The position numbers and the translations under genes were made by a program. Under the pieces are notes generated by a model that worked only from the letters and a program-made list of their open reading frames with translations, was not told where the DNA came from and did no database searches. Shown here piece after piece: positions 25,623 to 32,528 of a stretch of 43,352 nt of DNA. The stretch is taken from the IMG/VR virus record IMGVR_UViG_3300014839_000016, positions 1-43,352 of that record; one strand, given 5' to 3'. The number at the start of each line of letters is the position of its first letter. Positions within the stretch are counted from its first letter, which is position 1. Source of the DNA: a virus.

Positions 25623-27365
25623 ATGCGAAATGAAATAATCAAAGTACGAGTCTTTGACGACAAGAGACTCGCAATCGACATTCTATCCGGCCCGCGATAC
25701 GCGGAGGCATATAATCGTATTCGCCAATTGCCAGAAAGCAAATGGCAATACGGTACATGGCTTGCGCCGTACACCGAATTAAATGTCGAGAAACTCACTT
25801 CTCTCTTCACCCCCGCTGAAATGGATTTGGATGAAGATGCGCGCGCAACTCTTCGCTACTTTGAGTTGACGTTACGGCAAGCGCGCAAAAAAGCCAAACA
25901 CCGTTGGGAATACATTTTCGACGACGCCGTTCCCGCCGTCCCTTTCGCTTTTACTACCACGCCCTACAAACATCAAATCGTCGGACTGGACGCGGTGCAT
26001 GAGTCAGAATTCTTTGGTCTGCTAATGGAAATGGGGACTGGCAAAACCAAAGTGATGATTGATGAATTGGTCTGGCAAACGCAAATGACGGATAAATCTG
26101 TCCGCGTCTTGGTTGTCTGCCCGAAAACCATCATCAATACCTGGAAAAAGGAAATCGCGAAACACGCGCCGCCGACTATGCCTGTCTTTGTTGAACGGGT
26201 TGTCAGTGAGGTTAAGGGGATTGAAACTCTGATTGCGGGAGTACGCGACCCGGCGAGATTGAAAATCTGGGTTATCAATTACGAAATCGTCGGCACAATG
26301 CTTGAAGCGTTGCAAAAGATGAATTTCGATGACGTAATCCTGGATGAATCTACGCGAATCAAAACGGGCAGCGCGAAGCGGACGAAAGCGGTTATCGCTT
26401 TGCGAGACTCTTGCCGCCGACGATTCATTCTTTCCGGCAACCCTGTTGTAAATACAATTCGTGATTTGTACTGGCAGTTTGAATTTTTAGCGCCCGGTCT
26501 GCTAGGGTTCTCTACGGAAGACGCTTTCACGGCGGCGACGGATAACATCATTGACGTTAAGGGCCGGGACTGGACTACGATTAGCGGTTATACAATGGAC
26601 CGCTTGAAAGCGTCTATTGCAAATCATAGTTTCATTGTCAAGAAGAAACAGTGTCTCGATTTGCCGGATAAAGTCTTTGAGACAATCGAAGTCGAAATGT
26701 CGAGTGAGCAAAACGAATTGTATGAGCAAATGCTTAATTGGTTCCTGGCGAGTTTGGAAGATACGAAAACTACCGCGACCTGCGCCATTGTGCAGATGTT
26801 GCGGCTGCATCAAATCTGTTGCGGTTTCCTGCGCAACACTTCCGGGGAAGAAATCGACATACCAAACGCGACGACGAAGACCGACGCGCTGCGCGAATTG
26901 ATGGATGATTTAGACGGCCACAAGGCTATCATCTGGTGTAGGTTCCGGCACGATATTAGCACGGTCTGCAAACTGTTAGATCAAATGCGAATTAAGTACG
27001 CCGTGATGAATGGCGATACGAAGCAAGCGGATCGTGACACTATCGAAGATCGTTTCAATCACGACGATACCCTTTCCGTGATTGTGGGTGAACCCGGTAC
27101 TGGCGGATTAGGTTTGACACTTGTTGGCAATGAAGAACACCCGTGTACGCAAGTGGTGTACTTCTCCAACGATTTTTCCCTGGAAAAGCGGGTACAATCG
27201 GAAGACCGTTGCCACAGAATCGGTATGCACGATAAAGTAACGTATACGGATATTGTGGTGGGGAATTCGATTGAGGAAAAGATCGTAGAGAGATTGCAGA
27301 GTAAAAGGTCTTTGAGTGAAGACCTGCGAGACATGGAAAGCATAAAGAGGTTTCTGCTAAGATGA
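25623..27365 (+). CDS. SNF2-family DNA helicase/ATPase, 580 aa
   Basis: A superfamily 2 helicase with Walker A MEMGTGKTK at ~139, then VVCPKTIINTWKKEI, a DEST box (LDESTRIKTG, ~240), LSGNPVVN, and the C-terminal SNF2 motifs NGDTKQADRD, EPGTGGLGLTL and EDRCHRIGMHDKV with a downstream YTDIVV. The protein moves on double-stranded DNA using ATP and probably helps phage replication or recombination. An N-terminal ~110 residues include a HARP-like YNRIRQLPESKW segment, as in phage SNF2 helicases. It has ATG 25623 with AGGAAACACAGT upstream and leads the replication operon. Confidence 0.9.
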   Translation: MRNEIIKVRVFDDKRLAIDILSGPRYAEAYNRIRQLPESKWQYGTWLAPYTELNVEKLTSLFTPAEMDLDEDARATLRYFELTLRQARKKAKHRWEYIFDDAVPAVPFAFTTTPYKHQIVGLDAVHESEFFGLLMEMGTGKTKVMIDELVWQTQMTDKSVRVLVVCPKTIINTWKKEIAKHAPPTMPVFVERVVSEVKGIETLIAGVRDPARLKIWVINYEIVGTMLEALQKMNFDDVILDESTRIKTGSAKRTKAVIALRDSCRRRFILSGNPVVNTIRDLYWQFEFLAPGLLGFSTEDAFTAATDNIIDVKGRDWTTISGYTMDRLKASIANHSFIVKKKQCLDLPDKVFETIEVEMSSEQNELYEQMLNWFLASLEDTKTTATCAIVQMLRLHQICCGFLRNTSGEEIDIPNATTKTDALRELMDDLDGHKAIIWCRFRHDISTVCKLLDQMRIKYAVMNGDTKQADRDTIEDRFNHDDTLSVIVGEPGTGGLGLTLVGNEEHPCTQVVYFSNDFSLEKRVQSEDRCHRIGMHDKVTYTDIVVGNSIEEKIVERLQSKRSLSEDLRDMESIKRFLLR

Positions 27366-27532
27366 AAATATTTATCGAAGGCCACAGCCTGAAAATCGTG
27401 GCCGAAACAACAGAAGATCAAACCGTGCTTATTCGCTTGAAAGAAGATATGGCAGATAAGCAACTAGCTTATGCCCATATCACAACAGAAAAGGCTTCCT
27501 GTATTCGTATTCCTTTGGAGGATGCAGAATGA
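27362..27532 (+). CDS. Small hypothetical protein, 56 aa
   Basis: Overlaps the helicase stop as ATGA and the next start as ATGA. A soluble mixed alpha/beta protein, MKIFIEGHSLKIVAE onward, with no recognised motif. Tight coupling and a full-length frame support that it is real. Confidence 0.6.
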   Translation: MKIFIEGHSLKIVAETTEDQTVLIRLKEDMADKQLAYAHITTEKASCIRIPLEDAE

Positions 27533-27819
27533 AAGTCTGGATTCCGAAATCTGCCGGGCATAGCCTGGAACCCGCCAAACTCTTTGGCGACCTGGTTGTT
27601 ATGTTCAACGAGTGGACCACGCCGTTCAACCCGGCGCTGTTGAAAGAAGAAGTACAGAAGAAACTCGCGACGTTTGAAGACGGCGACTTTCTTCTTCTCT
27701 CCGGGCCGGTGCTGTTGAACGTGATTGTAGTGCATGAGATACTAATGCGTTACGGGCGGGTGAGTGCGTTACTCTACCACTCCCGTGACGGTGTGTATTT
27801 GAAACGGGAGATTAAGTAA
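27529..27819 (+). CDS. Small hypothetical protein, 96 aa
   Basis: Starts at ATG 27529 with GGAGG upstream and ends in the ATG of the next gene. It contains FLLLSGPVLLNVIVVHEILMRYGRVSAL, a hydrophobic alpha/beta pattern. No family is recognised. It sits in the early operon after the helicase. Confidence 0.6.
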   Translation: MKVWIPKSAGHSLEPAKLFGDLVVMFNEWTTPFNPALLKEEVQKKLATFEDGDFLLLSGPVLLNVIVVHEILMRYGRVSALLYHSRDGVYLKREIK

Positions 27820-27986
27820 TGGAAACACAGGTTTATACCCCGCCGTTCCCTGTCGTGACTCAAAAGTGCTATGACGAGAATTGCAAGTATTGCAACTTCT
27901 CCACGCGCAGCGGCGCTTGCTACGGGTGCAAGGGCGACTATATGCAGCGAAGGGCGCAACCCTGCAAGAACCAAGGTTTGCTATGA
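27819..27986 (+). CDS. Zinc-ribbon/Cys-rich micro-protein, 55 aa
   Basis: Eight Cys residues include CYDENCKYCNF and CYGCKGDY, which pair as probable zinc-binding CxxC clusters. Starts ATG 27819, overlapping the previous stop, and ends in the ATGA at 27983. Its function is unknown; small zinc ribbons in phages often bind nucleic acid or host proteins. Confidence 0.6.
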   Translation: METQVYTPPFPVVTQKCYDENCKYCNFSTRSGACYGCKGDYMQRRAQPCKNQGLL

Positions 27987-28501
27987 TTGATTACTCATCT
28001 CTCGATTCTCTCATACCACAGTTGCAACAGCGCATGTCTTTGATGGATGCGATGATTGCTACTCAACAGGGTTTGAGCCTGGGCGATCAATGCTACGCCC
28101 TGTTGCATCTTTCCAGTCTCAAAGACGAAGTGGACAAACTCAAAACTGAATTGAACAAGACGATTGACAAATACGAAGAGCGACTTGCAATTCAGATCGG
28201 CCAAGAAACAGACGAAAATCAGGTGCGATTACCGGAAGCGGTTTTCACCGCGACCGCGAAAAGTTTTCCTGGGTTCTCTCCTACGGTGGAAACAACCCGG
28301 CTGGTGTGCACTTATCTCCGAAAACACGGATATGAAAGTGAGGTGTCAATAAAGAAAGCAATCAAATCTCTCACAGAAGACCTTTTGGCGGAAGGGAAGA
28401 CACTTCCCCCGTTTATAAAGGTACATACGAAAGCGAGTATAAGGATAACGAGAAATGGCAAAGAAAGAAACGAGTCTAGCGAAGAAAGCAACCCCTTCTA
28501 G
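27983..28501 (+). CDS. Coiled-coil protein of unknown function, 172 aa
   Basis: Start ATG 27983 (ATGA overlap) is preferred to a TTG at 27881. The N-terminal half is a long helical coil (SSLKDEVDKLKTELNK and more), and the C-terminal half has TFPxxVETTRLV-like and a basic end (ASIRITRNGKER). It lies between the helicase operon and a candidate ssDNA-binding protein, so it may assist recombination, but no family could be named. It overlaps the next gene by 47 bp. Confidence 0.6.
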   Translation: MIDYSSLDSLIPQLQQRMSLMDAMIATQQGLSLGDQCYALLHLSSLKDEVDKLKTELNKTIDKYEERLAIQIGQETDENQVRLPEAVFTATAKSFPGFSPTVETTRLVCTYLRKHGYESEVSIKKAIKSLTEDLLAEGKTLPPFIKVHTKASIRITRNGKERNESSEESNPF

Positions 28502-29192
28502 CATCGAAGCTGCGCCCGATTACCTTGACAAAGGCAATCAGGGCATGGAGGATGTTCGCCCGCAAGATATATGGTTGCCACGATTGGCACTGATGCAATC
28601 GCTTTCTCCTACGGTGCAGAGTAGCGAGAATGACGCCGGGCAACTGGTAAACAATCTCACGGGAGAAGTATGGTTGAACGCAGGAGAAGAGCTCTCATTC
28701 ATCCCTATCAAACATTATCTGCAATGGATTCGTTGGGGTGTGCGAGAAAAGAACGAAGGGTTGTTAGAACAATCTCTTGACCCAAAGGGCGAATTGGCGA
28801 TGGAGGCCGCGCGCCAAGTCCCGCAAGAGATTAACGGGAAGATGGTATACCCTGTTACGGAATACCATAACTTCATCATCATGTGCCCGGAAATCCACGC
28901 GGAACAACTTGCGGTGTTGTCATTCTCCAAAGCGTGTCACAAGCGCGGCCGTCAATTGATTGGTTTGATTCGTACTCGCGGAAACTTCCCCTGTTTCGCG
29001 GGGCGGTACACGTTGCAGACGATCATTGAAACCGCCGGCGTGAACAAGTTTTGGTCTTACAAGATCACGAACAACGGTTGGACACCCAAAGCAATCTATG
29101 ACGACGTGAAAACTCGTTACGAGGCGCTGAAGGGTGTCAAGACGCAAGTGGACTTGGAAGAGGCGGGCTCCCCGCCGGAAACTGAAATGTAG
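28455..29192 (+). CDS. Possible ssDNA-binding/recombination protein, 245 aa
   Basis: The sequence opens with a Lys-rich tail, then GMEDVRPQDIWLPRLALMQSLSP, a pattern frequent in a phage family placed beside helicase and nuclease genes, and has beta-rich, aromatic IKHYLQWIRWG and CPEIHAEQLAVLSF segments and an acidic tail (EEAGSPPETEM), as in ssDNA-binding proteins. The acidic tail and neighbourhood support an ssDNA-binding role, but it could be a different replication accessory. Confidence 0.4.
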   Translation: MAKKETSLAKKATPSSIEAAPDYLDKGNQGMEDVRPQDIWLPRLALMQSLSPTVQSSENDAGQLVNNLTGEVWLNAGEELSFIPIKHYLQWIRWGVREKNEGLLEQSLDPKGELAMEAARQVPQEINGKMVYPVTEYHNFIIMCPEIHAEQLAVLSFSKACHKRGRQLIGLIRTRGNFPCFAGRYTLQTIIETAGVNKFWSYKITNNGWTPKAIYDDVKTRYEALKGVKTQVDLEEAGSPPETEM

Positions 29193-29200
29193 TAAACGGA

Positions 29201-29302
29201 TCGGCGGCAGTTGCAGCATCGGTTAATGCAACTTGTTAGATAGGATAATTGCCCGCCTATCTTCAAATAGCCATAATTGCGGTTCGACTCCGCAACGCCG
29301 AA
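29201..29302 (+). tRNA. tRNA-like gene, unusually long, anticodon uncertain
   Basis: The acceptor arm pairs TCGGCG (29201-29206) with CGCCGA (29296-29301). A D-arm-like stem GTTGCA/TGCAAC encloses a loop containing CGGTTAA. The T arm is exact: TGCGG-TTCGACT-CCGCA (29278-29294). No CCA is encoded; discriminator A is at 29302. Between D and T arms lie 45 nt instead of about 23. One fold, with TGTTA and TAGCC as a flawed anticodon stem around CTTCAAA, would read anticodon TCA but needs 22 extra nt. Other folds are class II with a long variable arm and anticodon TAG but lacking T33. An inactive or odd tRNA is possible. Confidence 0.45.
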
Positions 29303-29304
29303 TT

Positions 29305-29479
29305 ATGTACGTCTGGAAAGAATATCGTATGTTCTATCGGCTACTGGATGATTTGAGCATACAAAGGCCGGTGGATTACTATTCGCCGGATAAGTCAAGT
29401 AGAATTCGACTTACTTTACAAAGAGCGTGTCGAGTTCTATAAAGCCGGTAAACTACCTTTGGAGGATGCGCCACAATGA
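29305..29479 (+). pseudogene. Small gene probably split by a frameshift, about 58 aa
   Basis: Frame 0 from ATG 29305 gives MYVWKEYRMFYRLLDD and SPDKSS, then stops at 29440-29442. The +1 frame continues naturally as SQVEFDLLYKERVEFYKAGKL and stops with an ATGA overlap at 29479, as genes do in this operon. A single base change in length near 29394-29400 would join them. The product might be broken, recoded, or an artefact of a sequencing error. Confidence 0.45.
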
Positions 29480-29631
29480 AACTCTTCTGTTACATCTTTG
29501 GTTTTGCAATCATAATTGCAACCGCGTGTCGAATGTCATGCGTTCTACACACCCTGGAGGGTATCCTTTGGGTTATAGCTATCATCGCGGGTAGCTGGTT
29601 AATGATAGGAGCGTTATGCAAACAACCCTAA
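29476..29631 (+). CDS. Small membrane protein, 51 aa
   Basis: Two hydrophobic segments, at about residues 3-17 and 29-46, cover nearly the whole protein. Start ATG 29476 overlaps the previous stop, and its end overlaps the next start at 29616. Its role is unknown: superinfection exclusion and small membrane toxins are typical for such genes. Confidence 0.55.
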   Translation: MKLFCYIFGFAIIIATACRMSCVLHTLEGILWVIAIIAGSWLMIGALCKQP

Positions 29632-29792
29632 TCGGCGGGCCTTTCAACGGTAGAGTAATAGAAACATCCGAGTGGCCGAGAGAGTTTGTACTCACGGAAC
29701 GCAAAGGGCAACTAATTCCTGTCTACTACTACCGCCACGTAATCGCTTGCCGTTGCGGCGCGGAGATTAACATTTATGTTCATAAGGGGTGA
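29616..29792 (+). CDS. GGPFNG-type micro-protein, 58 aa
   Basis: Begins MQTTLIGGPFNGRVIE and has RHVIACRCGAE near the end. The same opening and the overall pattern GGPFDG ... CxCG are found in the product of 35315-35554, so the two are paralogues. Proteins with the GGPFDG motif are common in phages with unknown function. It overlaps the methyltransferase start. Confidence 0.6.
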   Translation: MQTTLIGGPFNGRVIETSEWPREFVLTERKGQLIPVYYYRHVIACRCGAEINIYVHKG

Positions 29793-30603
29793 TTGCTTAG
29801 ACGTAATGCGCGGAATGAAAGAAGACTCCGTAGACCTGGTGTTCTGTTCCCCGCCATACGAAGCGGCGCGAACCTACGGGATTGGTTTCAACCTATCCGG
29901 GCAAGAATGGGTTGATTGGGCAAAGGAGCGATTTCTTGAGTGCATTAGAGTCTGTCGAGGTTTGGTCGCGTGGGTTGTCGCCGGGAGAACTAGAAAGTTT
30001 GCTTGGAGCGCTACTCCCGCGTTACTTCAAGCCGACCTATTCCGGTCTGGCGTACAACTGCGCAACCCGCCAATCTACCATAGGAGCGGAATTCCCGGAA
30101 GTGGTGGCCCCGATTGGTTTCGTAATTGTTACGAAACGATTATCTGCGCGGCTGGAATATTGCCCTGGAGTGATAACCTCGCTTGTGGGAAACCGCCTAA
30201 ATACAGAAAAGGCAGCAACACCACCGCCCGAAAACCAAACGGCGAGAGAAATGAAGGAATGTTTGAATACGATCCGCCAGCGGTAGCAAATCCGGGAAAC
30301 GTGTTTTACTTCCCATCTGGCGGCGGACATGGTTACTGCGGAGAGAATGAAGCGCCGTTTCCTGAAGGTCTTGCGGAGATATTTATACGATCCTTTGCTG
30401 CGCCCCGCGCGATTGTGCTTGACCCGTTTTGCGGAAGCGGAACAACGTGTTTAGTAGCGAAACGGTTTGGAAGAGAATCCATCGGGATTGATATTCGAGA
30501 ATCACAGATTGAATTATCGCAAAGAAGGTGGAACGCAGAAACAGTTTTTGCAGCCCCTAGACCGGTAGACAGCCTGGGTGGCGCGGAGACAAGCGATAGC
30601 TGA
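29776..30603 (+). CDS. DNA methyltransferase (amino-methylating, beta class), 275 aa
   Basis: The catalytic motif SPPYEAARTYG is at ~27-31, and the S-adenosylmethionine-binding motif DPFCGSGTT is near the C terminus (~217), the order of N4-cytosine/N6-adenine enzymes of the beta type. Intervening GIPGSGGPDWFRNCYE and PWSDN are shared by a family frequent in phages. It would modify phage DNA, perhaps to evade restriction. No restriction endonuclease partner is seen nearby. ATG 29776 follows in overlap with the micro-gene upstream. Confidence 0.9.
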   Translation: MFIRGDCLDVMRGMKEDSVDLVFCSPPYEAARTYGIGFNLSGQEWVDWAKERFLECIRVCRGLVAWVVAGRTRKFAWSATPALLQADLFRSGVQLRNPPIYHRSGIPGSGGPDWFRNCYETIICAAGILPWSDNLACGKPPKYRKGSNTTARKPNGERNEGMFEYDPPAVANPGNVFYFPSGGGHGYCGENEAPFPEGLAEIFIRSFAAPRAIVLDPFCGSGTTCLVAKRFGRESIGIDIRESQIELSQRRWNAETVFAAPRPVDSLGGAETSDS

Positions 30604-30665
30604 AAAGCCGACCTTTGAGCCTACCCTGGCGAGATCGTGTCTCCTGGGGCAACCTGACGATGAAA

Positions 30666-30688
30666 CATATACGGAGTCCTCGTATATG
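30666..30688. repeat. 8-bp inverted repeat between methyltransferase and zinc-ribbon genes
   Basis: CATATACG (30666-30673) and CGTATATG (30681-30688) are perfect arms around GAGTCCT. It lies in the 95-bp gap before the zinc-ribbon gene and could be an operator or an RNA hairpin; no T-run follows. Confidence 0.55.
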
Positions 30689-30698
30689 ATCGCCATTG

Positions 30699-30905
30699 AT
30701 GAAATCCGCTACGGAAAAGAAATCGAAAATGATTACTTGCGCTAATTGTCAGCGGGAATTTGACGCGGCGCACGGCGTCGGCGGGAAAAAATGCCCCTAT
30801 TGCGGCGAAACGGTTTTCACCGGGAGATTCGTCAGTTATTTGGCGGGAAAAGAAAAACGGCGCAAACCGAAGTCTGCGCCGTCATCCCGCGATAGCGAGG
30901 ATTAA
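30699..30905 (+). CDS. Zinc-ribbon micro-protein, 68 aa
   Basis: The motif CANCQREF and CPYCGET form a CxxC-x14-CxxC zinc ribbon. The C-terminal tail is basic (AGKEKRRKPK). An alternative start is ATG 30729. It ends TAA 30903-30905, overlapping the tail-to-tail stop of the leftward gene at 30902. It may bind DNA or RNA polymerase; this is not shown. Confidence 0.6.
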   Translation: MKSATEKKSKMITCANCQREFDAAHGVGGKKCPYCGETVFTGRFVSYLAGKEKRRKPKSAPSSRDSED

Positions 30906-31021
30906 CCGTTGCAAGCGGTATAAAATCGGCCGTTCTGACTCGCACAGTAGTTTTCGATTTCGAGTCTTGCGTCACTTTTCGGTTTGCAGTTGCGGAGGGC
31001 CTTGAAGTGTTTCTTGGTCAT
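30902..31021 (-). CDS. Leftward micro-protein, 39 aa
   Basis: Start ATG (complement of 31019-31021) overlaps the stop of the upstream leftward gene as ATGA. The peptide begins MTKKHFKALR and ends with NGRFYTACNG, a pattern of tiny phage proteins ending in FxxAC. No function is known. Coupled expression from the promoter at 31268-31296. Confidence 0.6.
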   Translation of the reverse strand: MTKKHFKALRNCKPKSDARLEIENYCASQNGRFYTACNG

Positions 31022-31221
31022 TTCACCTTGACGACGTAGCCGTTTTCGACCTGGACTTCCGCATACCAGCGATGCGGCGCGGGATAATGCGGTCCTTCGA
31101 TGAACTCCCGACCGTCGGTTTTCGCGGGGAACGGACCCGGCGAAAAGACGTAAACCTTCCGACCGGCGGCAACCGCTTCTTTGAACGCTTTCTTCGTCTT
31201 AAAATTCGGATCAACGTACAT
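31018..31221 (-). CDS. Leftward conserved micro-protein, 67 aa
   Basis: The start at 31221 has an excellent AGGAG ribosome site (complement of 31228-31234). It contains KKAFKEAVAAGRKVYVFSPG and GPHYPAPHRWYAEV. The pattern K-A-x-K-E-A-V-A-A-G ... E-G-P-H-Y-P-x-P-H-x-W-Y-A is conserved in short phage and bacterial proteins of unknown function. It is first in a two-gene leftward operon. Confidence 0.75.
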   Translation of the reverse strand: MYVDPNFKTKKAFKEAVAAGRKVYVFSPGPFPAKTDGREFIEGPHYPAPHRWYAEVQVENGYVVKVK

Positions 31222-31267
31222 TCTGTGTCTCCTTGAGGTTTCGGGCGCGCCTTGCGCCACTAATTAC

Positions 31268-31296
31268 ATTATACACGGCGGCTTGGCGAAAGTCAA
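31268..31296 (-). promoter_or_regulatory. Near-consensus sigma70 promoter, leftward
   Basis: On the minus strand TTGACT (31291-31296) and TATAAT (31268-31273) are separated by 17 bp. It drives the two-gene leftward operon starting at 31221. It starts right after the stop of the next leftward gene at 31299. Confidence 0.85.
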
Positions 31297-31298
31297 CA

Positions 31299-31466
31299 TC
31301 ATTTGTGACAATCGCCGCTTTGAATCAGCGCCGCCGCCATGCGGCCATAGCAACCCTGGAGTTGCCAAACGATACCGGAGTCAATCAGCGCCTGGAAGCC
31401 CTCGATGATCTCTTCCTGCGTGCATTCGCCGCCTTCGTACCGCATGATGAAATCGAGTGTCGTCAT
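31299..31466 (-). CDS. Leftward conserved micro-protein (DUF7417-like), 55 aa
   Basis: Starts MTTLDFIMRYEGGECTQEE and continues with IEGFQALIDSGIVWQLQG and YGRMAAALI, the pattern of a widely distributed phage micro-protein. ATG at 31466 follows GGAAGGA on the minus strand. Function is unknown. It has its own promoter at 31507-31535. Confidence 0.75.
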   Translation of the reverse strand: MTTLDFIMRYEGGECTQEEIIEGFQALIDSGIVWQLQGCYGRMAAALIQSGDCHK

Positions 31467-31506
31467 TTTTGAATCCTTCCGCGTTAGAGTTTCTTCACTA
31501 CCTAAT

Positions 31507-31535
31507 AGTATACGCTTGGCCTGTGCGAAAATCAA
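31507..31535 (-). promoter_or_regulatory. Sigma70-type promoter, leftward
   Basis: On the minus strand TTGATT (31530-31535) and TATACT (31507-31512) are separated by 17 bp. The spacer starts TTCGC, as does that of the promoter at 31268-31296. It drives the gene starting at 31466. Confidence 0.8.
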
Positions 31536-31553
31536 CCAAATTCGGAGAAAATA

Positions 31554-31733
31554 ATGAGTTGCTGGCGGTGTTACAGTGACGACGTTTACGAGGATTTTGA
31601 CGGCGTTTTTTGGTGCAACGATTGTTGCGCACGACAAAAGAAAGCGAGAGGATTACCCGATGTTCCAAAATCAGGAATTGCTGGAAAGACTAACGAGGAA
31701 AAACGCGACGATTCTTGGATACACAAAGAATGA
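31554..31733 (+). CDS. Zinc-ribbon micro-protein, 59 aa
   Basis: CWRCYSDD and CNDCCAR form a CxxC-x17-CxxC ribbon, and ATG 31554 has GGAGAAA upstream. The frame overlaps the next gene by 74 bp in another frame, more than usual here, so the gene is less certain than its neighbours. Confidence 0.5.
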   Translation: MSCWRCYSDDVYEDFDGVFWCNDCCARQKKARGLPDVPKSGIAGKTNEEKRDDSWIHKE

Positions 31734-32007
31734 AGGATGCGCGGCGAGGTTCTCGTCTCGCGCCGCGTATTTTCAAATCATCGCGTCCTGGGGCGGCGGT
31801 TGGGATCACGTTTCGATTTCCCTGCTGTTGGAAAAGCGTTGCCCGACATGGGCGGAAATGTGCATGATTAAGGAGTTGTTCTTCAAAGATGAAGAGTGCG
31901 TAATTCAGTATCACCCGGCGAAAGCGAATTACGTCAACGAATTCGTTTTGCATCTGTGGCGTCCGCAAAACGTGGAAATCCCGATGCCGCCGAAAGATTA
32001 TGTATGA
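31660..32007 (+). CDS. DUF7694-like phage protein, 115 aa
   Basis: Contains GGGWDHVSISLL, CPTWAEMCMIKELFF, QYHP, and LHLWRPQNVEIPMPP, a pattern conserved in phage proteins of unknown function. Start ATG 31660 has GAGAGG upstream and is preferred to any TTG further upstream. Ends in an ATGA overlap with the next gene. Confidence 0.8.
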   Translation: MFQNQELLERLTRKNATILGYTKNEGCAARFSSRAAYFQIIASWGGGWDHVSISLLLEKRCPTWAEMCMIKELFFKDEECVIQYHPAKANYVNEFVLHLWRPQNVEIPMPPKDYV

Positions 32008-32336
32008 ACACCTGCGCAATTGACGGGTGCAAATGTCGCGGACCAAACAACTGCCCTATCTGCGAACACTGGCAACCTAGCCGGGGAAGTAGATACAATC
32101 GTTGCGCCGCTTGGCACGAAGAGAGATTCGTTTGCGAACTCTTATCTTGCGAAGGGTGCGATAGATTATTGCCCAAAGGCGAGTCCGGCAATTCTCCTAC
32201 CGTGACGTTAAACCTAGACCCGCGAGATATTGAAGGCTGGCGCATGTACGAGAGAGATAGAAAAAGGCGATGGAGGGCGAATCAAAAACGCAAACACCTG
32301 TTCGATGGTAATGACGATTTCGATTTGGGTACTTAG
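32004..32336 (+). CDS. Cys-rich zinc-binding protein, 110 aa
   Basis: ATG 32004 overlaps the previous stop (ATGA). The N-terminal half carries 10 Cys residues (CAIDGCKCRG, CPICEH, CELLSCEGCDR), likely to bind two or three zinc ions; the C-terminal third is a basic helix (RDRKRRWRANQKRKH). Function is unknown; a nucleic-acid-binding regulator would fit. The large inverted repeat begins 30 bp after its stop. Confidence 0.6.
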   Translation: MNTCAIDGCKCRGPNNCPICEHWQPSRGSRYNRCAAWHEERFVCELLSCEGCDRLLPKGESGNSPTVTLNLDPRDIEGWRMYERDRKRRWRANQKRKHLFDGNDDFDLGT

Positions 32337-32365
32337 CGCGGGAGAATAATTTTCCGAAACATGAA

Positions 32366-32479
32366 ATCTATGTCCCGAGACCCGTTTTTCGACTTTCACC
32401 CCCATCAGATTTCAGACAAAATAATTTCGCCAGAATCCTAGAGGGGTGAAAGTCGAAAAACGGGTCTCGGGACATAGAT
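32366..32479. repeat. Large perfect inverted repeat (37-bp arms), candidate origin or mobile remnant
   Basis: Positions 32366-32402 are the exact reverse complement of 32443-32479; the 40-nt loop (32403-32442) is AT-rich. Imperfect pairing continues outward (TTTCCGAAACAT at 32351-32362 with ATGTTTCTCGGAAA at 32481-32494). The whole 192-bp gap between the Cys-rich gene and the primase-helicase gene is occupied by it. Arms contain the same short ORF start, MSRDPFFDFHP, on both strands. Confidence 0.9.
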
Positions 32480-32528
32480 AATGTTTCTCGGAAAGTTAGC
32501 GTAGTAGAATACTTTACAGGAGCGCAGA

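Noticed and set aside
29776-30603. Restriction-modification pair
   Set aside because: The methyltransferase has no endonuclease-like gene next to it; the VRR-NUC-type protein is 11 kb away and of a repair nuclease type.
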